Origin: an uncultured Collinsella sp.
Lineage (GTDB): Bacteria > Actinomycetota > Coriobacteriia > Coriobacteriales > Coriobacteriaceae
DNA: 48,664 bases
Direction: 5' to 3'
NCBI GenBank assembly: GCA_902464035.1
Contig: CABQHT010000010.1
Coordinates: 1-48,664, forward strand
Part shown: one piece after another, positions 32,470 to 39,455 of the stretch
How the letters are laid out: each line of letters starts with the position of its first letter
Numbering within the stretch: the first letter of the stretch is position 1
Notes under the pieces: model-generated
Told to the model about the DNA's origin: nothing
Seen by the model: the letters and a program-made list of their open reading frames with translations, nothing else
Database searches by the model: none
Translations under genes and position numbers: made by a program

Positions 32470-34647
32470 ATGAACCTCCGCTCATCTCTCGCCTGCACCT
32501 CGAGCGATATCGCTCGCTGGGGGCTGCGCTCCGTCCTTAAGCGCCAGGGCGGCGTGCTTCCCGGCCGCATCGCCATGAAGATCGATCCCGAGCTGCTGAG
32601 CGATCTCGCGGACCTGGTCGACCGCAGCGTGGTGATCACCGGCACCAACGGCAAGACCACAACCTCGAACCTGATCGCCGACGCCGTTGCCGCCAGCGGC
32701 GCCACCGTGGTGTGCAACCGCGCCGGCAACAACATGGAGCCGGGCGTGGTGGGTGCGCTGCTCGAAGCCCGTGGCGGACTCAAGCGCGCCGACAGAGGCA
32801 AGCGCGTGGGCGTCTTTGAGTGCGACGAGCTCTACACCGTGCGTGTTCTGCCCAAGCTCAAACCAACGTACTTTGTGCTGCTCAACCTGTTCCGCGACCA
32901 GCTGGACCGCTACGGCGAGATCGACCATACCCAAGACGTCATCGCCCATGCGTTGGAGCTCTCTCCGGCAACAACGCTCATCTACAACGCCGACGACCCG
33001 CTGTGTGCCTCAATTGCCGCGCGCGTTCCCAACGCGAGCATCGCCTATGGCATCGACGGCGCCACCAACACCGAGTCCGACCGTATTAGCGACTCGCGTT
33101 TTTGCTCGCAGTGCAATGCGCCACTGGAGTACGACTACGTACAGTACGGCCAGCTTGGCGCCTACCGTTGTCCCTCGTGCGGCTGGGCGCGCCCCGCACT
33201 CGTCCGTCGCGTGACAGGCGTGGAGCTCGGCTGCGACGGCTATGGCTTTGACCTGATCTTTGGGGCTGAGCCCAACGCGGCTGCCGCACACATCGCCACG
33301 CGCTATAACGGCCTGTACATGGTTTACAACGTAGCTGCCGCCTTTTTTGCCGCCCACGAGTTGGGCGTCGATGCGGCGCACCTGCAACCCACGCTCGACG
33401 CCTACGTGCCCGCCGGCGGTCGCATGGGTCGCTGGGATATTGCCGGCCGCACCGTCGAGGCCAACCTGGCCAAGAACCCCGTAGGCTTTGACCGCCAGAT
33501 CCAGTCCATTAAGACAGCTGGCGGCAGGCTCTGCGCCTTCTTCCTAAACGACAACGATGCCGATGGACACGATGTCTCGTGGATCTACGACGTCGACTTT
33601 GAACGCATCGCCGACACGCCGGGGCTCGTTGCCTTTGCCGGCGGCACACGCGCACACGACATGCAGGTGCGCCTCAAGTACGCCGGCATCGACGCCGCCA
33701 TTATCTCGGACGTCGCGCAGGCAATTGGCGCCGTGGCGGATGAGGCCGCCGGCGACACTTTCTACGCCGTCGCTAACTACACGGCCTTCCCGCCGCTGGT
33801 CAAGGAGCTCGACGGGCTCAAAGGCACCGATACGAACTCGGTAGCCTCCCACGCCGTAACGCGCGCCGATGGCAGCGCTGTCCCCACCGATATTGCGCCG
33901 GCCGAGCTTTCGCGCCCCCTGCGCATCGTCTATCTGTACCCCGATGCCCTCAACCTCTACGCCGACGGCGGCAATGTCATCGCCCTCGAGCGCCGCTGCG
34001 CCTGGCGCGGCATTCCCGCGCGCGTGGACGAGGTCCGCATGGGCGAGTCGCTCGATCTCACCGATGCCGATATCGTCATGATGGGCGGCGGCTCCGATCG
34101 CGACCAGCTGGCCGTGGCACACGAACTGCTCGCTCAAAAAGACAAGGTCGCGGCCTATGTTGAGGACGGCGGCACACTGCTTGCTATCTGTGGCGGCTAT
34201 CAGCTGCTCGGCCGTTCGTACTACATGGGCGAGGATCGCATCGAGGGTCTGGGGGTCATTGCCGCCGAAACCGTGCGCGGCTCCGACCGCCTGATCGGCA
34301 ACGTCGCCGTCAAGACCGACCTGGCACCCGAGCCCTTTGTGGGATTCGAGAACCACGGCGGCCGCACCCTGCTCGACGCAGAGGCGACGCCGCTCGGAAC
34401 GTCCGTCGTCGCGGGCACCGGCAACAACGGCGACGATGGCTTTGAGGGCCTCGTCTACAAGGGCGTGATCGGCACGTACTTACACGGGCCGGCACTGCCC
34501 AAGAACCCCGAACTCGCCGACTGGCTGATCGCGCACGCCCTCGAGCGCCGCGGCGATGCGCAGGCCACAGCCCTGCTGCCGCTCAAGCCCCTCGACGACA
34601 CCTACGAGCGCGCCGCCCACGACGCCGCCATGAAGCTCCTCCCCTAG
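32470..34647 (+). CDS. murT-gatD: Fused MurT-GatD lipid II isoglutaminyl synthase
   Basis: One 725-aa protein combines the two subunits that amidate the D-Glu of lipid II to D-isoglutamine, normally MurT (about 440 aa) and GatD (about 240 aa). The MurT part, about residues 1-450, is a Mur-ligase with the ATP loop GTNGKTTT (58-65) and the MurT-specific zinc ribbon Cys212, Cys215, Cys234, Cys237. A variable linker spans about 450-482. The GatD part, from about 485, is a class I glutaminase-like domain with nucleophile Cys574 in LAICGGYQ and His672 in TYLHGP. The frame is unbroken. Weak ribosome site TAGGA. The fusion fixes 1:1 stoichiometry and a channel for ammonia. It follows the two helical-repeat genes. 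Confidence 0.95.
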   Translation: MNLRSSLACTSSDIARWGLRSVLKRQGGVLPGRIAMKIDPELLSDLADLVDRSVVITGTNGKTTTSNLIADAVAASGATVVCNRAGNNMEPGVVGALLEARGGLKRADRGKRVGVFECDELYTVRVLPKLKPTYFVLLNLFRDQLDRYGEIDHTQDVIAHALELSPATTLIYNADDPLCASIAARVPNASIAYGIDGATNTESDRISDSRFCSQCNAPLEYDYVQYGQLGAYRCPSCGWARPALVRRVTGVELGCDGYGFDLIFGAEPNAAAAHIATRYNGLYMVYNVAAAFFAAHELGVDAAHLQPTLDAYVPAGGRMGRWDIAGRTVEANLAKNPVGFDRQIQSIKTAGGRLCAFFLNDNDADGHDVSWIYDVDFERIADTPGLVAFAGGTRAHDMQVRLKYAGIDAAIISDVAQAIGAVADEAAGDTFYAVANYTAFPPLVKELDGLKGTDTNSVASHAVTRADGSAVPTDIAPAELSRPLRIVYLYPDALNLYADGGNVIALERRCAWRGIPARVDEVRMGESLDLTDADIVMMGGGSDRDQLAVAHELLAQKDKVAAYVEDGGTLLAICGGYQLLGRSYYMGEDRIEGLGVIAAETVRGSDRLIGNVAVKTDLAPEPFVGFENHGGRTLLDAEATPLGTSVVAGTGNNGDDGFEGLVYKGVIGTYLHGPALPKNPELADWLIAHALERRGDAQATALLPLKPLDDTYERAAHDAAMKLLP

Positions 34648-34653
34648 CACCCC

Positions 34654-34691
34654 ACCACCACAAAGGGGACAGGTACCTTTGTGGTGGTTTT
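34654..34691 (+). terminator. Hairpin after murT-gatD, also REP-like
   Basis: A 13-bp perfect stem (ACCACCACAAAGG with CCTTTGTGGTGGT, 9-base loop) ends in TTTT, so it can terminate murT-gatD seven bases past its stop. Its GGGGACAGGT core resembles GGGGTCAGGT in the palindrome at 27261, so it may belong to a repeat family recruited as terminator. Confidence 0.75.
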
Positions 34692-34731
34692 CCAGTTTGC
34701 CAACGATATACGCGCCGGCAAAAAAGTCTGC

Positions 34732-34737
34732 TATACT
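34732..34737 (+). promoter_or_regulatory. Extended -10 promoter of tRNA-Glu
   Basis: TATACT preceded by TGC gives the extended -10 form TGnTATACT, 10 bases before the tRNA 5' end. No good -35 hexamer is seen, which an extended -10 can make up for. Confidence 0.6.
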
Positions 34738-34747
34738 CTTTCCCGCT

Positions 34748-34824
34748 GTCCCCATCGTCTAGCGGCCAAGGACGCCACCCTTTCAAGGTGGATATCGCGG
34801 GTTCGAATCCCGCTGGGGGCACCA
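34748..34824 (+). tRNA. tRNA-Glu (TTC)
   Basis: The full cloverleaf can be drawn. The acceptor is GTCCCCA with TGGGGGC (one G-T pair). The anticodon stem CCACC/GGTGG closes the loop CTTTCAA with anticodon TTC. The T-arm is GCGGG-TTCGAAT-CCCGC, and the 3' end ACCA is encoded. A hairpin terminator follows at 34837. Confidence 0.97.
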
Positions 34825-34836
34825 CAGAATCTGAGA

Positions 34837-34866
34837 AGCCCGTTACCAATTCGGTAGCGGGCTTTC
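34837..34866 (+). terminator. Terminator after tRNA-Glu
   Basis: An 11-pair stem with one G-U pair (AGCCCGTTACC with GGTAGCGGGCT, loop AATTC) followed by TTTCT. Confidence 0.82.
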
Positions 34867-34934
34867 TGCTACCCATACGCCGGGATTCGAACCCCGAAGG
34901 CATAAAATCACACTGTCATCCAAGGGCCCGTGGA

Positions 34935-35143
34935 CAAAAAATAGCAAATATGAGTACTGTTACCAATTTAGTAACAGCGATTTCATGCCCTCAGAAGGCA
35001 ATTTGGACACAAGACGTCCTACGGCGGAGGAATTGCAGGCATTTATCAGCTAAGTACTTGGACATATGTTGCGTAACACTGCATATTTTGCAAAAAGATA
35101 ATGCTACAGGGCTTGTGACAGTACTCATATTTGACGTTTTTTG
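34935..35143. mobile_element. MITE-like 209-bp element with 26-bp terminal inverted repeats
   Basis: The left end reads CAAAAAA, three bases, then CAAATATGAGTACTGT (34945-34960). The right end (35118-35143) is the reverse complement with only the three middle bases different, 23 of 26 matching. An inner hairpin CTGTTAC/GTAACAG lies at 34957-34977. The interior codes for nothing recognisable and is less GC-rich than its surroundings. No target-site duplication is seen. It lies downstream of a tRNA gene, a common insertion zone. An alternative reading is a paired regulatory site or a large RNA hairpin. Confidence 0.55.
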
Positions 35144-35204
35144 CTCACGACCCCTTATTGCGTGGGCGAATCAGTTGCAAAGCGGGATCCAAAGCGTCCT
35201 TCGC

Positions 35205-35241
35205 AAACAAAAACCGGGGCCCGCATGATGCAGACCCCGGC
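35205..35241 (-). terminator. Intrinsic terminator of glnA
   Basis: The stem GCCGGGG...CCCCGG(T) spans 35214-35240, followed on the minus strand by TTTTTGTTTG. It lies 31 bases past the glnA stop. Confidence 0.88.
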
Positions 35242-35271
35242 TCAAAACCGTGACGCTATGTCAGTTACGCT

Positions 35272-37359
35272 CTACACGTAGAACAGGATGTCGTCGTAGG
35301 TCGGGACCGGCCAGTAGTCGGCGGCCACGATCTCCTCCATGGCATCCACGGCGGCACGCAGCGTATCCATAGCGGGAACGACCTCGTGCGCGTACACGTT
35401 GGCCTGCTCCTGGCCATCGAGGGCCTCGGCCTTCTGATGTACGGCGTCGAGCGCCTTGATGGAGTCGTTGATGGCGGTGATACCGTTGCAGAGCTTGTTG
35501 AGCGTGTTCTGCTCGCACTGCATGGCGGCCTCAGCACCGGCGGCACGAATAGTCTCAAGGCCCTTAGCGACCTTGGTAGCATAGGCGGTAATGACCGGGC
35601 GATAGGTACGACGCGCCTCGCGAACCATCGTGGTAGCCTCGATGTTCATGAGCTTGTTGTACTTCTCGAGCTTGCAGTCATAGCGGCACTGAGCCTCGGC
35701 CTTGGTCAGGACGCCCGTCTCCTCAAAGAGCGCAATGGCCTTATCGGAAACAAAGGCGGGAAGAGCGTCGGCCGTGGTCTTGTTGTTGGCAAGGCCGCGC
35801 TTCTCGGCCTCGATGGGCCACTCGTCAGAGTAACCGTCGCCGGAGAACAGGATGCGCTGGTGATCGGTCAGCACCTTCTTGCAGTACTCGAGCGCGGCGT
35901 CCTGGAACTTATCCTCGGGCGTACCCTCGAGTGCGTCGGCGAAGGACTTGAGCGACTTGGCCACGGCGGCATCGAGCACCAGGTTGGAGTCGGAGACGTT
36001 CTGCTCGGAGCCGCAGGCACGGAACTCGAACTTGTTGCCGGTGAAGGCAAACGGGGAGGTGCGGTTGCGGTCGGTGTTGTCCTGCATCAGCTTGGGCAGG
36101 GTATCGGCGCCCAGGTCAAGCACGCCGCGCGTGGCATGGACGGAAGCCTTGCCATCGATGATCTTCTCGACAACCTCGGTGAGCTGGTCGCCCAGGAAGA
36201 TGGACATAATCGCCGGAGGAGCCTCGTTGGCGCCCAGACGATGATCGTTGCCGGCCGAGGCAACGGAGGCACGCAAGAGCTCCTGATAGTTATCGACGGC
36301 CTCGATCACCGCGGTGAGGAAGACGATGAACTGCAGGTTGTCGAGCGGAGTGTCACCCGGGTCGAGCAGGTTCTCGGACTCGGTGCCAAGCGACCAGTTG
36401 TTGTGCTTGCCCGAACCATTGATGCCCTCGAAGGGCTTCTCGTGCAGCAGGCAGACCAAGTCGTGACGGGAGGCGATGAGCTTCATCTTCTCCATCATGA
36501 CCAGATTCTGGTCGATGGCCTCGTTGACCTCGCCATAGACAGGGGCGAGCTCATGCTGGCAGGGAGCGACCTCGTTGTGCTTGGTCTTGGCGGGAATACC
36601 AAGCGCCCATAGCTCATCGTCCAGGTCCTTCATATAGGACGAGACGGTGGGGCGGATAGCGCCAAAGTAGTGCTCCTCGAGCTCCTGGCCCTTGCAGGGA
36701 GCAGCGCCAAAGAGGGTGCGACCGGTGATGACCAGGTCCCTGCGCTTGCGGTAAGCGTCCTTCTTGATCAGGAAGTACTCCTGCTCATCGCCCACGGAAG
36801 GAACGACCTTCTTGGGGGTCTTGCCAAACAGCGCCAAAACGCGCTTGGACTCACGCGAGAGCGCAGTCATGGAGCGCAGCAGCGGGGTCTTCTTGTCCAG
36901 GGCCTCGCCCGTGTAGGAGCAGAAAGCCGTGGGGATGCACAGGACATCGTCCTTAATGAATGCGGGGCTGGTGGGATCCCAAGCGGTGTAGCCACGGGCC
37001 TCGAAGGTGGCACGCAGGCCGCCGTTGGGGAAGCTCGAGGCATCAGGCTCGCCCTGGATGAGGTTCTTGCCCGTAAACTTGGTAATGGCGGTGCCGTCGT
37101 GGTTGGGCTCGAGGAAGCTGTCGTGCTTCTCGGAAGTAATGCCCGAAAGCGGCTGGAACCAGTGCGCGTAGTGCGTCGCGCCCTTGGAGATGGCCCAGAC
37201 CTTCATGGCGTGGGCAACGGCGTTGGCCACATCCAGGTCGAGCGGCTCACCGTCCTCGAGGGTTGCAGCGAGGCGCTTCCAAATGTCCTTGGGGAGGTAG
37301 TCCTTCATGACTTCCTCAGAGAACACCATGGTCCCGAAGCGGTCAGTAAGTTCGGCCAT
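35272..37359 (-). CDS. glnN: Glutamine synthetase, type III
   Basis: Makes glutamine from glutamate, ammonia and ATP. The 695-aa length and the opening ELTDRFGTMVFSEEVM identify the large GSIII class found in Bacteroides, clostridia and Coriobacteria, not the 470-aa GSI. The catalytic core includes HYAHWFQPLSG with the SFLEPNHDG segment, the conserved KHNEVAPCQHELAPVY (metal and ammonium side, near residue 270), and the KPFEGINGSGKHNNWSLG ATP-side loop near 310. The start at 37359 follows GAAGGGAG. It is single and fits the ammonia released by asparaginase and allantoin degradation. Confidence 0.96.
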   Translation of the reverse strand: MAELTDRFGTMVFSEEVMKDYLPKDIWKRLAATLEDGEPLDLDVANAVAHAMKVWAISKGATHYAHWFQPLSGITSEKHDSFLEPNHDGTAITKFTGKNLIQGEPDASSFPNGGLRATFEARGYTAWDPTSPAFIKDDVLCIPTAFCSYTGEALDKKTPLLRSMTALSRESKRVLALFGKTPKKVVPSVGDEQEYFLIKKDAYRKRRDLVITGRTLFGAAPCKGQELEEHYFGAIRPTVSSYMKDLDDELWALGIPAKTKHNEVAPCQHELAPVYGEVNEAIDQNLVMMEKMKLIASRHDLVCLLHEKPFEGINGSGKHNNWSLGTESENLLDPGDTPLDNLQFIVFLTAVIEAVDNYQELLRASVASAGNDHRLGANEAPPAIMSIFLGDQLTEVVEKIIDGKASVHATRGVLDLGADTLPKLMQDNTDRNRTSPFAFTGNKFEFRACGSEQNVSDSNLVLDAAVAKSLKSFADALEGTPEDKFQDAALEYCKKVLTDHQRILFSGDGYSDEWPIEAEKRGLANNKTTADALPAFVSDKAIALFEETGVLTKAEAQCRYDCKLEKYNKLMNIEATTMVREARRTYRPVITAYATKVAKGLETIRAAGAEAAMQCEQNTLNKLCNGITAINDSIKALDAVHQKAEALDGQEQANVYAHEVVPAMDTLRAAVDAMEEIVAADYWPVPTYDDILFYV

Positions 37360-37785
37360 ACGGAACTCCCTTCGTATCGGCACCGCGTGAGAAGCGGTGT
37401 TGATTACTAACGAACGAGTCATAGATTAGGCTCGTCGTGTTTCCGCAACATTACCGTTATGTTGCTGTCACGAAACCAATCAATGAGGTTACCGCATCGC
37501 GGCGGCGTTGCCGCCCTCAACAGCCAATCAACTGTATAAATTGCAGACCTCTCCCCATGGTTTAAGGGTAGTCAATTTGGGATGGGGCTCTATTAACTGG
37601 TATTTTGCATCAGATACCAGTCTTTATAGCCCCATCCTAGATTGACCGCTCTGCTATAGGGAATGTCGATAGCAAGGCATCTTTGATTGGTATCCCCGAA
37701 TAGCGAGTGAAACTCCACCGTGACACAGTGGTGCTGTAGAATCCTTACAACACATCACACTATTACGTATCTAAAGGAGCACGAT
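37360..37785. other. Divergent 426-bp region between glnN and metF
   Basis: No gene is seen. The region contains a 76-bp nested hairpin at 37571-37646, a possible -10 box TAGAAT near 37736, and the metF ribosome site AAAGGAG. No known SAM, cobalamin or glutamine riboswitch pattern is recognised. Confidence 0.5.
37571..37646. repeat. 76-bp nested inverted repeat
   Basis: The outer arms are GTCAATTTGGGATGGGGCT (37571-37589) and its reverse complement with two changes (37628-37646). Inside, ACTGGTAT (37596-37603) pairs with ATACCAGT (37614-37621). The arms lie at least 139 bases upstream of the metF ATG. It may be a leader RNA structure or a palindromic repeat unit. Confidence 0.7.
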
Positions 37786-38658
37786 ATGCGCGTCGACGAG
37801 GTTTTTAAGCAGGCAGCATCCCAGGGCACCGCACCCGTTTCGTTTGAGATGTTCCCGCCCAAGGGCGAGCTGACCCTCAACACGGCTCGCGAGGTGGCAG
37901 GCAATCTGTGCAAGCTTTCGCCGAGCTTTGTCTCGGTCACCTGCTCTGCCGGCGGCTCGGGCAACGGCGCCACCACCGCCCCCATCGCGCATATGATTAC
38001 GAGCGAATTCAATACGCCCTCGGTGGCGCACCTCACCTGCGTGGGCCGCTCGCACGCCGATATCGCCGCCAAGATCGACGAATACCGCTCCGCCGGCGTA
38101 GAAAACATCCTGGCCCTGCGCGGTGATCTGCCCGCTGGCGCGACCGAGGATGACAAGCCCGCCTCGGACTACGCCTACGCCCGCGAGCTCATCCCCGAGC
38201 TTGTCGACGCCGGCTTTTGTGTGGGCGCCGCGGCCTACCCCGAGGGCCACATTGCCTGTGAGGACCTCAACGCTTCGGTCGAATACCTCAAGCAAAAACA
38301 GGACGCCGGCGCGAGCTTCTTTGTGACGCAGCTCTTCTTTGACAACGAGTGCTTCTACCGCTTCCGCGAGCTTGCCGACAAGGCAGGCATCACGGTGCCC
38401 ATCACCGCGGGCATCATGCCGTTTATGGGCAAGTCGCAGATCAGCCGCATGGTCTTTATGTGCGGCGCGTCGCTGCCCTCCCCCGTCATCAAGATTCTCG
38501 CCAAGTACGAGAACGACCCCGAGAGCCTGCAGGCAGCCGGTATAGATTATGCCGCCCGCCAGCTTTGCGACCTCAAGGAGCACGGCGCCGACGGTCTGCA
38601 CCTGTACACTATGAACCGTCCTGCAATCGCCGCGACCATTATGGAGCGTCTGGGGTAA
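37786..38658 (+). CDS. metF: Methylenetetrahydrofolate reductase
   Basis: Reduces 5,10-methylene-THF to 5-methyl-THF, the methyl donor of MetH. A 290-aa FAD-binding TIM barrel. Family motifs are VSFEMFPPKGE at the N-terminus (catalytic Glu), the FAD-side LALRGDLP (near residue 107), YPEGHIACED-type loop and FVTQLFFDNECFYRF (near 185), and ITAGIMPF (near 210). The start at 37786 follows AAAGGAG. Its stop overlaps the following ATG as TAATG, so the reductase and the reactivation protein are made together, and metH follows. Confidence 0.97.
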   Translation: MRVDEVFKQAASQGTAPVSFEMFPPKGELTLNTAREVAGNLCKLSPSFVSVTCSAGGSGNGATTAPIAHMITSEFNTPSVAHLTCVGRSHADIAAKIDEYRSAGVENILALRGDLPAGATEDDKPASDYAYARELIPELVDAGFCVGAAAYPEGHIACEDLNASVEYLKQKQDAGASFFVTQLFFDNECFYRFRELADKAGITVPITAGIMPFMGKSQISRMVFMCGASLPSPVIKILAKYENDPESLQAAGIDYAARQLCDLKEHGADGLHLYTMNRPAIAATIMERLG

Positions 38659-39446
38659 TGGAAAAACCGCACGTCGATACAACCGTTGTTGAAGTGCCGG
38701 CCGACCTTGCGTCGCCGGCGCTTTACCGTATCGACGCTGCCCACCACCCTCGTGTCGACCGTGCCGAGATGCTGCGGTATCTGGGCTACGGCGGCCAGCA
38801 GATTGAGCCCGAGCTGTCCCGACGAATTGAGCTTGTAGTCGAGCGCCTAGAGCTGGATATCGAGCCCCGCGGCGTGCGACGCGTGTTTGCCGTCGATGCC
38901 ACGGGCGTCGACGAGCAGGGCGAGCCCTGCATCCGCTTGGTTGGCACCAATGTTGAGCTGCGGGGTCGTGATATCTATCGCCACCTTAAGGACGCCCGCC
39001 TTGCCGCACTCATGGCATGCACACTCGGCATGGACGCCGAGCGTCGCCTGCGCACCACGGGAGCCCAGCAGCCCCTAGAGGGAGCCGTGCTCGATGCCGC
39101 GTGCTCCGCCTATGTGGAGGCCGCCGTCGAGCAGATGGACCAGCAGGTCAAGGCTGCGGCCGCTGCACACGGGCTCGCCGGCAACTGGCGCTTCAGTCCC
39201 GGCTATGGCGACTGCCCGCTCTCGGCCCAGCGCTCGATCGTGGATGCACTCAACGCCACGCGCCTCATTGGACTTACCGTCACCCCCACCAGCCTGCTCA
39301 TGCCCACCAAGAGCGTGACCGCGGTGATCGGTCTGTTTGACGGCGAGGTCCACGACGCCCAGAGCCGCCCCACCTGCAATATCTGCCGCATGCGCGAGCA
39401 CTGCCGCTTCCGCGCCGCCCACACCACCTGCTATTCCAGCCATTAG
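38658..39446 (+). CDS. Stand-alone methionine synthase reactivation domain protein
   Basis: A 262-aa protein of the vitamin B12-dependent methionine synthase activation family (MetH C-terminal domain), encoded separately from metH. The N-terminal 40 residues are unlike the classic domain. The core includes RYLGYGGQQIEPELSRRI, ACTLGMDAERRLR, and the SAM-binding RFSPGYGDCPLSAQ, with a Cys-rich C-terminal tail (CNICRMREHCRFR) of four cysteines that may bind a metal. It should remethylate oxidised cob(II)alamin on MetH with SAM and an electron donor. Coupled to metF by TAATG; metH starts 10 bases after it. Confidence 0.92.
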   Translation: MEKPHVDTTVVEVPADLASPALYRIDAAHHPRVDRAEMLRYLGYGGQQIEPELSRRIELVVERLELDIEPRGVRRVFAVDATGVDEQGEPCIRLVGTNVELRGRDIYRHLKDARLAALMACTLGMDAERRLRTTGAQQPLEGAVLDAACSAYVEAAVEQMDQQVKAAAAAHGLAGNWRFSPGYGDCPLSAQRSIVDALNATRLIGLTVTPTSLLMPTKSVTAVIGLFDGEVHDAQSRPTCNICRMREHCRFRAAHTTCYSSH

Positions 39447-39455
39447 GAGCCCTCG

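Noticed and set aside
34583..34903. 106-codon minus-strand frame over the tRNA
   Set aside because: A typical spurious frame from reading the tRNA T-arm in reverse (GFEPAISTL); no real gene would overlap the tRNA.
34788..35228. 146-codon frame starting inside tRNA-Glu
   Set aside because: It begins in the tRNA T-arm, runs through the terminator and the MITE-like element, and has no ribosome site or motif.
37360..37785. SAM or cobalamin riboswitch before metF
   Set aside because: No B12-box or SAM-box pattern could be drawn; only a nested palindrome is present.
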